This document shows, piece after piece, positions 33,506 to 42,138 of a stretch of 64,000 nucleotides of DNA. The position numbers and the translations under genes are program-made. A model generated the notes under the pieces. The model was not told the DNA's origin and did not search any database. It saw only the letters and a program-made list of their open reading frames with translations. Every line of letters begins with the position of its first letter. Positions within the stretch are counted from its first letter, which is position 1. This DNA is from Roseibium aggregatum IAM 12614. Its GTDB lineage: Bacteria; Pseudomonadota; Alphaproteobacteria; Rhizobiales; Stappiaceae. The stretch spans positions 62,001 through 126,000 of the forward strand of contig NZ_AAUW01000005.1 in assembly GCF_000168975.1 (NCBI RefSeq), given 5' to 3'.

Positions 33506-34993
33506 TTAGCTCGCGTTGCTGATCGTGATGGACTTTACCTTGGTATAGGCGTCGAGGCCTTCCCAGCCTTTTTCGCGGCCGTAACCTGATTTCTTGTTGC
33601 CGCCGAAAGGCAGCTCCAGACCGCCGGCCCAATAGTCGTTGACCGAAACCTGGCCGCAATCCAATGCTCCGGCAACCCGCATCGCCCTGCCAACGTCATT
33701 GGTATAGACGCTGGCGATCAGGCCGAAGTCGGTGCCGTTGGCAAGTGCGACGGCTTCTTCCTCGCTCTCGAACATCTGAACAGACAGCACCGGGCCGAAG
33801 ATTTCTTCCTGGACCGCGGGATCGTCCGGCGCGAGATCCGCGATAATTGTCGGCTGGAAGAACCAGCCCTTGCCGGTATCCGTGTCGCTGGTGACGTCGC
33901 CGCCGGTCAGGATGTTGGCGCCGCGCGCCTTCGCGGCATCCACATGGTCCTTGATACGGGAAAGATGCAGTTCAGAATTGATAGCGCCCATGTCCGGGGC
34001 CGTCAGGCCATGACCGGTTCTGATCCTGGCCGCGCGTTCGGCAAGGATTGAAAGTACCTCGTCGCGGATCGATTTGTGCAGGATCAGCCGCGATCCGGCC
34101 GAACAGATCTGGCCGGAATTGGAAAAGATTGCCCAATAGGCTCCATCGGCGACCTTCTCCGGATCGGCATCGGCAAAAGCGATCAGAGGTGACTTGCCGC
34201 CGAGTTCCAGTGTCAGCCGGGTCACGTTCGGCGCGGCCATCTGGGCCACATTGATGCCGGTGGTGACGGAGCCGGTGAAGGTAAGCTGCTTGATGCGGGG
34301 ATCGCGGGCCATCTGTGCGCCAACATCGCTGCCAAGCCCGGTGACCACATTCACCAGTCCCTCCGGCACACCGGCCTCACAGAGAAGTTCGGCCATGACA
34401 AGCGCGGTAAAAGGCGTCGTCTCGGCCGGCTTGGCGACAACGGAACAGCCCGCCGCAAGGGCAGGGGCGACACCGCGCGCGAAGGTCGAGGTGGGATAGT
34501 TCCAGGGAATGATATGCCCTGTAACTCCGACCGGTTCGCGCACGGTGAAGGCAGTGTAGGCAGGGCCGAGATTGACCGACCGTCCGTCAAGCTTGTCGGC
34601 GGCACCTGCATAATATTCGAAGAGGCGCGCGGAGGACTGAACGTCGCCCTGGGCCTCTGCCAGCGTCTTGCCGCTGTCGACCACCTCGATCACGGCCAGA
34701 CGGTCGGCATTTTCGCGGAACACCCGGGCTACAGTGTTGAGGATCCGGCAGCGCTCCGCGGGCGTCACCTGACGCCAGTGGGCGGCCGCTTTCTCGGCAG
34801 CGTCGATGGCCTTGTCCATATCGTTTTCGGACCCGAGAGAAAATTCGGCAAAAGCTTCCGCCCGGCCCGGGTCGAAGCTGTCCATCTTGCGGTTCGAGGC
34901 AGGAGTGCGCTTGCCGGCGATGAAATGCCCGTCGGGCAGGGCGTCGAGCTTGCCTGTGGTCAGATAGTCTTGGGCGATGTCCTGAACGGTCAT
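33506..34993 (-). CDS. NAD(P)-dependent aldehyde dehydrogenase
   Basis: A 495-residue ALDH that oxidises an aldehyde to an acid. Asn165 in IPWNYPTS, Glu263 in LTLELGGKSP and the nucleophile Cys297 in NSGQICSAGSRL are all present, with the cofactor loop FTGSVTTG at 239-246. Its ATG overlaps the stop of the upstream GMC oxidoreductase (ATGA), so the two are coupled and probably act in sequence: alcohol to aldehyde to acid. The betaine/gamma-aminobutyraldehyde ALDH group is its nearest look; the substrate is not determined. Confidence 0.93.
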   Translation of the reverse strand: MTVQDIAQDYLTTGKLDALPDGHFIAGKRTPASNRKMDSFDPGRAEAFAEFSLGSENDMDKAIDAAEKAAAHWRQVTPAERCRILNTVARVFRENADRLAVIEVVDSGKTLAEAQGDVQSSARLFEYYAGAADKLDGRSVNLGPAYTAFTVREPVGVTGHIIPWNYPTSTFARGVAPALAAGCSVVAKPAETTPFTALVMAELLCEAGVPEGLVNVVTGLGSDVGAQMARDPRIKQLTFTGSVTTGINVAQMAAPNVTRLTLELGGKSPLIAFADADPEKVADGAYWAIFSNSGQICSAGSRLILHKSIRDEVLSILAERAARIRTGHGLTAPDMGAINSELHLSRIKDHVDAAKARGANILTGGDVTSDTDTGKGWFFQPTIIADLAPDDPAVQEEIFGPVLSVQMFESEEEAVALANGTDFGLIASVYTNDVGRAMRVAGALDCGQVSVNDYWAGGLELPFGGNKKSGYGREKGWEGLDAYTKVKSITISNAS

Positions 34994-36606
34994 GAGAGGG
35001 CTCGCTTCTGGTCTTCTAGAATGAGATCGGCCCCCTTGAGGGCCAGCATCATGGTCGGGGCGTTGGTGTTGCCCGAGGTGATGTTCGGAAAGGCGGACGC
35101 GTCGGCGACGCGCAGGCCTTCAACCCCATGCACCTGCAGGCGGCTGTTGACGACGGTTGTCTCGCGGTTTTCCCCCATGCGGCATGTCGACACCGGATGG
35201 AAGACGGTGCTGGCCCGGCTTCGGAAGTCCGACAGAAGTCCGTCACTGTCAAGGTCGCCAAGGATGGGGGCGACCGGTTGCTCGACAAGCGCGCTCAAGG
35301 CGTGGCTTGCCATCAATCTCTGGCAAAGCTTTCCGCCATCGATCACGGTCTGGCGGTCTTCTTCTGTTGCGAGAGAATTAGGCCGGATCGAGGGCGCAGC
35401 ACTGGCATCGGCGCTCTTGATGTCGATGCGGCCCCGGCTGGTCGGACGGGCCGGCTGGGCGCAGATGATGAAGCCGTTGAACGGATCGATGGTCAGCCGG
35501 GTCTTGTCCTTGTAGGGCCGTAGGCGATAGCTGATCGGATTGAAATAAAGCTGCTGGTCCGGTCGGCTGAGATCCGGCCGCGAGCGCAGGAAGCCGCCGC
35601 ACTGGTTGACGGAAAGCGCCAGAGGTCCCTTGCGCGTTGCCGCATAGCGCATGGCGGAAAGAGCCTGGCCGAGCAGGGGGCGCAGGATCGCGTTGAGCGT
35701 CGGTTCCTTGGCACGAAATGTGAAATTGGCCGCCAGATGATCCTGAAGATGGCCGCCGACATTATCATTGGCGTGGATGACGGGAATGCCCAGTTCACTC
35801 AGCAGCTTTCCCGGTCCGATGCCGGAAACCTGAAGCAGTTGCGGCGAGCCGATGGCGCCAGCCGCCAGGATGACTTCCCGGCCGGCAAACAGGGTTTCCC
35901 CACTCAGGAGTTCCACGCCTGTCGCCCTGTTTCCGTCAAACAGAATGCGGGCCACCTGGGCCTGCGTACGAACGCTCAGGTTCTTGCGGGCAAGCGCCGG
36001 ACGAAGATAGGCGCGGGCAGAGGAACACCGGCGGCCGTCCCGTGTGTTGATCTGGTAAATGCCGCCACCTTCCGGAGCATCGCCATTGAAATCGTCGCTC
36101 CACGGCAGCCCGACCTCACGGATCGCGGCGAAGAAATGCCGGTTCACCCTGTGGACCTGATCGGACACGTTCTGGATATGGATTGGGCCATTGCCTTGTT
36201 TGACGCCGTCGCAGGTGACCCGTGTTTCAAGGCGCTCGAATGTCGACTTGACGTTCGCCCACCCCCAGCCTCTTGCACCGGAGGCCTCCCAGTCTTCGAA
36301 ATCGCCGGGCAGGCCGCGGCAATAGACCATCGCGTTGATCGAGCCAGATCCCCCCAGCAACCGGCCGCGCGGCCAGTAGACTCTGCGGCCACCCAGGCCC
36401 TCGTCCGGGTCGGTCATGAACCGCCAGGTGCGTTTCGGGTCGGAATTCAGCTTGCCGTAGCCAAGCGGCAGCGTCACCCAGGGCGAGGCATCGGACCCGC
36501 CAGCTTCCAGAAGAAGGACACGGGTTTGCGGATCGGCGCTCAGGCGCTCCGCCAGGATACATCCGGCCGAGCCGGCCCCAACGATGATGTAATCGACCTT
36601 GTTCAT
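34990..36606 (-). CDS. GMC family FAD-dependent oxidoreductase (choline dehydrogenase-like)
   Basis: A 538-residue glucose-methanol-choline flavoprotein that oxidises alcohols to aldehydes. The FAD-binding motif VGAGSAGCILAERLS is at the N-terminus, then the GMC signature GGSGSINAMVYCRGLPGDFEDW, the second signature GAIGSPQLLQVSGIGP, and the catalytic His in FHPVSTCRMG with NTNAPTMM near the end. It is the first gene of the operon. Choline is one possible substrate, but the downstream dehydratase suggests a sugar or polyol derivative instead. Confidence 0.92.
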   Translation of the reverse strand: MNKVDYIIVGAGSAGCILAERLSADPQTRVLLLEAGGSDASPWVTLPLGYGKLNSDPKRTWRFMTDPDEGLGGRRVYWPRGRLLGGSGSINAMVYCRGLPGDFEDWEASGARGWGWANVKSTFERLETRVTCDGVKQGNGPIHIQNVSDQVHRVNRHFFAAIREVGLPWSDDFNGDAPEGGGIYQINTRDGRRCSSARAYLRPALARKNLSVRTQAQVARILFDGNRATGVELLSGETLFAGREVILAAGAIGSPQLLQVSGIGPGKLLSELGIPVIHANDNVGGHLQDHLAANFTFRAKEPTLNAILRPLLGQALSAMRYAATRKGPLALSVNQCGGFLRSRPDLSRPDQQLYFNPISYRLRPYKDKTRLTIDPFNGFIICAQPARPTSRGRIDIKSADASAAPSIRPNSLATEEDRQTVIDGGKLCQRLMASHALSALVEQPVAPILGDLDSDGLLSDFRSRASTVFHPVSTCRMGENRETTVVNSRLQVHGVEGLRVADASAFPNITSGNTNAPTMMLALKGADLILEDQKRALS

Positions 36607-36673
36607 TTTCCGCTGCCAGTTGACTGCTGTTTGGACAAAGTGTCGGCGAGGATCGAAAAATCCTGAAGCGAAA

Positions 36674-36702
36674 AAATATTTGGTATAGCCTCGAAAATAT
36701 TT
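36674..36702. promoter_or_regulatory. Two AAATATTT boxes 21 bp apart in the LysR / GMC divergent promoter
   Basis: The palindrome AAATATTT occurs at 36674-36681 and 36695-36702, exactly 21 bases apart (two helical turns), each within the wider repeat GAAAATATTTG or its near copy. This is the spacing expected for a LysR-type tetramer. Confidence 0.5.
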
Positions 36703-36786
36703 GAAGGAACAGTCTGTCTACACAGGTGCGAATTCGTTTCGGCAGGTGGAGGCAGATGTTCCACCGGGAGAAGAAAGGACGGCGAA

Positions 36787-37680
36787 ATGGCCTATAGCCT
36801 GCCACCGCTCACGTGGCTGCGCGCATTCGAGGCGGCCGCCCGGCTGGGGAACTTTACCCGGGCAGCGGAAGAGCTTCTCATCACCCCCGCTGCCGTCAGC
36901 TATCAGGTGCGCCAACTGGAGCAGCTCCTCGGCTATCCGCTCTTCGACCGCGTTCACCGCGAGCTGGTTTTGACCCGGCTCGGGCAGACCTACCTGCCGA
37001 CGGTCGAGAAGGCCTTTTCCGACCTGTCCATCGCCACGGTTTCGGTGTTTGGCGAACGCGACAGGCAGCCGGTCCGTTTCCGCTGTCTCAACAGCTTCGG
37101 TCAGCTCTGGATGATCCCGCGGCTGCGCGCGTTCCAGGAAGCGCACCCGGGCGTCGACCTGCAGATGATCTCGGCCTCCTGGGCAGAAACGCTCAGTCCG
37201 GAACTGTTCGACATCGATATCCGCTTCGGTGACGGCAGCTGGACCGACGGGGTGGTGTCGTTTCTGGTGAACGACCCGATCATTCCGGTCTGCCATCCGG
37301 AACTGGCCCTCGACCCGGACAAGCGTGACATCGAAGCGCTGGCAGGGGCAACCCGTCTCGACATCATGGGCGTCATCGATACCTGGGAGAGCTTCTTCCG
37401 CAGCCATGGCCATGCAGTGCCCAAGCGCAATGGCCTGCAGGTCGACCAGACCCTGTCGGCCCTGGAACTGGCCGCTCTTGGCCATGGCCATGCCCTGGTG
37501 CTGGAAACGCTCGCCCAGCCCTATCTGGACAGTGGCCGCTTGATCCGGTCGTCAGACAAGAAGATCAAGAGCCGGCACAGCTACTATCTCGTCACCGACG
37601 GCCCCCGCCAGGCACTTGGTCCCGACGCCCAGATCTTCTGCGACTGGATGTTTCGGGAACTTGGCGGGGAAGCGGGATGA
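36787..37680 (+). CDS. LysR family transcriptional regulator (GcvA-like)
   Basis: A 297-residue LysR regulator. The N-terminal winged helix (LPPLTWLRAFEAAARLGNFTRAAEELLITPAAVSYQVRQLEQLLG) starts at residue 5, followed by the effector domain with SFGQLWMIPRLRAFQEAHPGVDL and the DIRFGDGSW segment typical of the GcvA group. It is divergent from the GMC-ALDH-dehydratase operon and is its probable regulator, with the substrate or an intermediate as effector. Confidence 0.93.
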   Translation: MAYSLPPLTWLRAFEAAARLGNFTRAAEELLITPAAVSYQVRQLEQLLGYPLFDRVHRELVLTRLGQTYLPTVEKAFSDLSIATVSVFGERDRQPVRFRCLNSFGQLWMIPRLRAFQEAHPGVDLQMISASWAETLSPELFDIDIRFGDGSWTDGVVSFLVNDPIIPVCHPELALDPDKRDIEALAGATRLDIMGVIDTWESFFRSHGHAVPKRNGLQVDQTLSALELAALGHGHALVLETLAQPYLDSGRLIRSSDKKIKSRHSYYLVTDGPRQALGPDAQIFCDWMFRELGGEAG

Positions 37681-38021
37681 GGAGGTTGTTCATGGATGTA
37701 AGCTGTTTGTCGGGCTGGTCACAACAAACTCCGGTTTATCCTGGACGTCTGGACCGAAAGTGTCAGAGGGCGCAGTTGACGTGGTTCGTGTAACGAACTT
37801 CCGCCCTCCTCAGTTGTCATCCCCGCGAAGGCGGGGATCCAGTAACCTCATGAATTTGCTTTGGAAACTTAATTCTCACCTCACGCTTTACTGGATTCCC
37901 GCCTTCGCGGGAATGACAAATGTGGTTGTTGCAGTCGCCCCGGGCACCACTTTCGGAACAGACATTCAGGATGAGGAAGAGTGTTTGGCTGAGCAAAAGC
38001 CCACCCGCTCAAGCCTCAAGA
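37681..38021. other. Intergenic region holding a palindromic repeat
   Basis: No credible gene lies in these 341 bases. They contain the 104-base inverted-repeat element described separately. The rest shows no promoter or hairpin that I can support. The CTI gene ends at 38022 from the other side, so the genes are convergent here. Confidence 0.5.
37815..37918. repeat. REP-like inverted repeat (two 31-base arms)
   Basis: Two 31-base arms (37815-37845 and 37888-37918) are inverted copies with 2 differences, separated by 42 bases. Each arm is itself a hairpin with a CGAAGG-type loop: TCCCCGC-GAAG-GCGGGGA on the left, and TTCCCGC-GAAG-GCGGGAA when the right arm is read in reverse complement. The two differences form one base pair in each hairpin, so pairing is kept. 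It resembles dispersed palindromic repeats common in proteobacterial genomes. Confidence 0.75.
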
Positions 38022-40391
38022 TTAATCCATCGAGAAGGTGAACTCGAACAGCCGATCGATCGGATCGAGGGGTTTCGGGTCCCGGTACCGGTTGAGATCG
38101 AGCAAACCCGCCTGAAGTTGATCCTGGTCTCTCAGGGCAGTCTGGATCCGGTCGAACTCGGTCCAGAAGGCCGGATCTGTTCTGCGGATGCCGAAACGTT
38201 CCACGAGTTTGAGATAATCGTCCTGCGATCGGATCGCCCGAACCGTCTCGACGAAGGTCGGTAGCTGCGCCTGGCTCACCTTGAACATGAAATTCGGATA
38301 GCTGCTGAACTGGCCGGGAACGACCGTCACGCTGTCGTTCTGCGGCTCGCGGCGCAGGTCCTCGTTGAAGATGAAGGCGACATTGCTGTGGGCCATGTCG
38401 TGCACCAGCGTGAATACCTGCGCGTCACGCTCCGTCTCCACGAGAAGCACCGAGATATCTGCCAGGAACTTAGCATATGGGGCAGGCTTTTGGACAAGCG
38501 GGCGCAGTTGACCGGCTGGGGTGTCGTCGGCCGCGCAGGTGCTTCCGCTGCAGCGGTTGATGGGATCGTGCTCGGCCCACAGACCCGCAGGTTTGCGCAG
38601 CAGGGAGGTCAGGAACTCCGTTTTGGTGTGGCTGGTGGTGAAGTGGATTCCCGTCGGCGACTTGCTGTCGAGCGCACTTTCCTTCCAGAGATCGACAAGA
38701 TTGACGAGCGGCCCCTGATACCAGCTGTCGTGCAACGGTTTGCGCACCTGTGGCGGCAGGAACGACAGGAATGTCCGCTCCCCCTCGCGGCGCAGGCTGT
38801 CCATGTAGAGACGCGTCGTCAGTTGGTGCTCCACGTTGCCGAAGACGTCGAACCCGGCGACCAGATTGTAATAGATCCGCTCGAACAGCGGAAAGTCGAT
38901 GACCCAGGCCGTTTCCGGTATGGCACCGACAAAACCGGTCACCACCGACGCGGATGAGAAATTGCGGTAGACCGTCAGGCGGGCATCGACCTCGGTATCG
39001 TCGCCGTCCCAGATATCGCTATAGTCCGGACCGCCTTCAGCCTTGAACTTGCTCTCGTATCGTCCTTTGCGAAACTCCTGATACTTGACCGGCCCGAGCG
39101 ACAGGAACGCTTCCAGCCGCTTGGATATTTTGCCACCGAATTGCGCGACCGGCAGTTCCAGGATCGGGATCGCGGTTTCCAGGAAGGTCGGGTCCGTAAT
39201 GGAGAGGTCGGCATCCGGGTTCAGGAAAGACACCCAGAAGCGGTCCTCGATCACGTTGACGGCAACCTGTCCGTAGCAGACGGGGCCGCGGATGAAGGAC
39301 CGGACGAAATACAGCGCGTCGTCCAGGAGGAACTGATAGCGGCTGCGGGCAGGGATCGCGCGGAACGTCGACAGAGGGTTGCCGCCCGCGGCCGTTGAAT
39401 AGGACGGCAGGCTCTCGATCTCCCAGTCGCTTTTCAGAAACAGGTCTGCATAGCGGTCGAGGCGCTTGGGGCCGATTTCATAGACCATGTGCTCCTTGTG
39501 CAGGATGGTGCCGTCAATCGGGATGAGCCTGTAATGAAAGGGCCCGCCCGGATCGTCGAAGGGGCGGCGCGTGGCGATTTCATCGGCGGGGGAACCGGCC
39601 GGGGTTCTGGAGCGGATCACCCGGAAGAACCGGTTCTGGTCGTCGCCCTCCAGATGCAGATGGGCCAGGAACAGGTGCTCGTAGACATAGCGGGCGACAA
39701 GTTTCGATCGTCGGTCGCCACGATTGAAGAATGTTTCGACGGCCTGCACTGTCTGCGTGACGCTCTTCGGCAGGCGCTTGTCGGTGTCCGGGGCAGGTGC
39801 GCCATCCCGGGCCCAGGTCAGCAAGGTCTCGTAGTCGCCGTCGGCAAGCGGTGCCATGGCAAAGGGCATACCGCCCTGCGGATGTTCCTTGAGATAATCC
39901 TTCACCTTGCCGGGCATGGCGCAGGTATTGGCCCGCAGTGTGGAAATGTCGATGTCGACGGGAAGCGGGGCCCCGAGTTTGAACGAAGTCTTGCGACCGG
40001 CCAGAAGCAACTGTTCCAGAACGGATGGTCCGCCCTGTGTGCCGGCAACATTGAAGAACCCCTTGGCGCGCCAGTCCGGAACGGTTTTCGCGTCGACGCC
40101 AAGACGCGTCATCGGTGCATCCTCCAGCCGGGAGGAATCATAGACTTTCTGCTTGCTCGCTCCCCTCAACCAGCCTGAGGCCGACGACAGCTTGAGCTGA
40201 CAGGGGGCGTCATAACAGCCGTGGCAGACCACGCAGCGCTTGTTGAGAACATCGACAGCAGAACCGGCTTCCTGTGCGGTTGCAGCACTGGCCCACCAGA
40301 TCAACAGCACCGGAATGGCGGATTTCAGGAACCGGAAGAACGGTCTCTTACTGCGCCCGGCTGCAATCCTGTCCCAGGCCTCAACCCTCAT
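38022..40391 (-). CDS. cti: Fatty acid cis/trans isomerase
   Basis: CTI converts cis- to trans-unsaturated fatty acids in membrane phospholipids, a quick rigidifying response to solvents, heat or membrane damage, without ATP or lipid synthesis. The 789-residue product has a periplasmic targeting signal (AIPVLLIWWASAATAQ, about 25-40) and a cytochrome-c-type haem site CVVCH at residues 53-57, followed by a further Cys in CYDAPC. It ends with VERFGIRRTDPAFWTEF and RDPKPLDPID. The ATG overlaps the end of the upstream 84-codon gene by 11 bases. Length agrees with Pseudomonas CTI. Confidence 0.93.
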   Translation of the reverse strand: MRVEAWDRIAAGRSKRPFFRFLKSAIPVLLIWWASAATAQEAGSAVDVLNKRCVVCHGCYDAPCQLKLSSASGWLRGASKQKVYDSSRLEDAPMTRLGVDAKTVPDWRAKGFFNVAGTQGGPSVLEQLLLAGRKTSFKLGAPLPVDIDISTLRANTCAMPGKVKDYLKEHPQGGMPFAMAPLADGDYETLLTWARDGAPAPDTDKRLPKSVTQTVQAVETFFNRGDRRSKLVARYVYEHLFLAHLHLEGDDQNRFFRVIRSRTPAGSPADEIATRRPFDDPGGPFHYRLIPIDGTILHKEHMVYEIGPKRLDRYADLFLKSDWEIESLPSYSTAAGGNPLSTFRAIPARSRYQFLLDDALYFVRSFIRGPVCYGQVAVNVIEDRFWVSFLNPDADLSITDPTFLETAIPILELPVAQFGGKISKRLEAFLSLGPVKYQEFRKGRYESKFKAEGGPDYSDIWDGDDTEVDARLTVYRNFSSASVVTGFVGAIPETAWVIDFPLFERIYYNLVAGFDVFGNVEHQLTTRLYMDSLRREGERTFLSFLPPQVRKPLHDSWYQGPLVNLVDLWKESALDSKSPTGIHFTTSHTKTEFLTSLLRKPAGLWAEHDPINRCSGSTCAADDTPAGQLRPLVQKPAPYAKFLADISVLLVETERDAQVFTLVHDMAHSNVAFIFNEDLRREPQNDSVTVVPGQFSSYPNFMFKVSQAQLPTFVETVRAIRSQDDYLKLVERFGIRRTDPAFWTEFDRIQTALRDQDQLQAGLLDLNRYRDPKPLDPIDRLFEFTFSMD

Positions 40392-40635
40392 CGTCTTCCA
40401 TCCGCTGGCGGGTCACCCGGCTCGGATCGTCAGGTCCCTTGTAGCGGAACAGGTAAGCCCATGCCGCGTAGGCGGTGATGGCCGACATGATATAGACCCA
40501 GGTGGTCGTGCCGTAGACATATTCCACGCCGGTCCAGCCGGCGCAAAAGGCGACCAGCACAATTCTGCGCCAAAGTGGATCGAACCAGGGATGTTCTACG
40601 GGACCAAACACAGTTTTGCCTTCCTTTTGCGTCAT
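40381..40635 (-). CDS. Small membrane protein cotranscribed with cti
   Basis: An 84-residue protein with two hydrophobic helices (about 24-41, IVLVAFCAGWTGVEYVYG, and 46-64, WVYIMSAITAYAAWAYLFR) between charged ends. Its stop codon lies inside the first codons of cti, so translation is probably coupled. No family name is recognised; similar short proteins of the YrhK/DUF3329 size are common but unrelated by any motif I see. AAGG precedes its ATG. Confidence 0.75.
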   Translation of the reverse strand: MTQKEGKTVFGPVEHPWFDPLWRRIVLVAFCAGWTGVEYVYGTTTWVYIMSAITAYAAWAYLFRYKGPDDPSRVTRQRMEDDEG

Positions 40636-40811
40636 CTGAGCCTTCTGGCCGGGCTTCCTGACGTTACGGGATCCTCAAGAGCTTGCAAAATCAGGTAAAA
40701 CCTGCCTGCTATCGACTGATTACACCTTGAATCCCACTGCTGAACAAGGGAATGTGGCGTTGAACTCCCCGCCACTGCAATTCATGTTGATAAGAGGGCC
40801 TGGCTTCCGAC

Positions 40812-42137
40812 ATGCTGACTTCGCTTGATCTCCTGACAGCTAATGACACGCCAGGTCAACACCCACCTTCCTATTACGCAGCGACTGCCAACAGGCAAAC
40901 GGCTCACCCGGTGCTGGATGGCTCTCATACGTGCACGGCCTGCGTCATCGGCGGCGGCTACACCGGGCTGTCGGCCGCCTTGCATCTGGCCGAACGTGGG
41001 GTCGATGTCATCCTGCTGGAAGCCAACCGGATCGGATGGGGCGCTTCGGGCCGCAACGGCGGCCAGGTCGGGTCCGGCCAGCGCATGGACCAGACGGTCC
41101 TGGAACAACGCCATGGCAAGTCTCACGCCAGATTGCTGTGGGATCTTGCTGAGGATTCCAAGGCGCTGGTCAAGGACCTGATCGTGAAACACCAGATCGC
41201 CTGCGATTACACGCCGGGGATACTGCATGCCGATCACCGCAAGAGTTTTGTCGAGGAAAGCCGCGACTATGTCGAGCATCTCAGGCTCGTCTACGGTTAT
41301 GAGGACATCCGCTTCGTCGGACCTGACGAAATCGGCGAACAGGTTGGTAGTCCGCGCTATTACGGCGGATCTCTGGATACGGGGGCAGGTCACCTTCATC
41401 CGCTCAATTTCGCGCTTGGTCTCGGCCAGGCGGCCGAAGCCGCAGGGGCCAGGATTTTCGAGGAAACCAAGGTCACCGGTATTGAGGGCCAGGGCACGGA
41501 GCGGATCACGGTGAGGACCGGGCAGGGCGACGTTCGCGCGGATCACCTCATTCTGGCCTGCAATGGCTATCTTGGCCGTCTCGACCGCCGGACCGCCGCG
41601 CACGTCATGCCGATCAACAATTTCATCGTGGCGACCGAACAGTTTTCGGAAGACGAAGCGCAGAGGATCATTCGCAACAATGTCGCTGTGGCTGACAGCA
41701 AGTTCGTGATCAACTACTTCCGCCTGTCCGCCGACCGCCGGCTGCTGTTCGGCGGCGGCGAGAATTACGGCTATCGCTTCCCGGAAGACATCAAGGCCTT
41801 CGTGCGTGAACCGATGCTGGAAATCTTCCCGCAGCTCGGCGATGTGGGCATCGACTACGGCTGGGGCGGCACACTGGCGATCACGCCCAAGCGCATGCCT
41901 TATTTCGCGCGTCTGGCCCCCAACATGCTGACCGCCGGTGGCTATTCCGGCCACGGTGTTGCCATGGCGACCCTTGGTGGACAGATTCTGGCGGAAGCCG
42001 TTACAGGCACTGCCGGGCGTTTCGATGTCTTTGAAAAGCTCGACATACCGTCTTTCCCCGGCGGCGACCGGCTGCGCTTCCCGCTTCTGGTGCTGGCCAT
42101 GACCTGGTTTTCACTGCGGGACAGGCTCGGATTTTGA
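40812..42137 (+). CDS. FAD-dependent amine oxidase-like protein (PuuB/DAO family), copy 1
   Basis: A 441-residue flavoprotein with an N-terminal FAD motif CVIGGGYTGLSAALHLAE and the following LLEANRIGWGASGRNGGQ, typical of PuuB-like gamma-glutamylputrescine oxidases. The C-terminal FAD contact is GYSGHGVAMATLGGQILAEAV. These enzymes oxidise secondary or primary amines such as gamma-glutamylputrescine to aldehydes. The next gene, starting one base after this stop, encodes a paralogue. Confidence 0.9.
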   Translation: MLTSLDLLTANDTPGQHPPSYYAATANRQTAHPVLDGSHTCTACVIGGGYTGLSAALHLAERGVDVILLEANRIGWGASGRNGGQVGSGQRMDQTVLEQRHGKSHARLLWDLAEDSKALVKDLIVKHQIACDYTPGILHADHRKSFVEESRDYVEHLRLVYGYEDIRFVGPDEIGEQVGSPRYYGGSLDTGAGHLHPLNFALGLGQAAEAAGARIFEETKVTGIEGQGTERITVRTGQGDVRADHLILACNGYLGRLDRRTAAHVMPINNFIVATEQFSEDEAQRIIRNNVAVADSKFVINYFRLSADRRLLFGGGENYGYRFPEDIKAFVREPMLEIFPQLGDVGIDYGWGGTLAITPKRMPYFARLAPNMLTAGGYSGHGVAMATLGGQILAEAVTGTAGRFDVFEKLDIPSFPGGDRLRFPLLVLAMTWFSLRDRLGF

Positions 42138-42138
42138 G

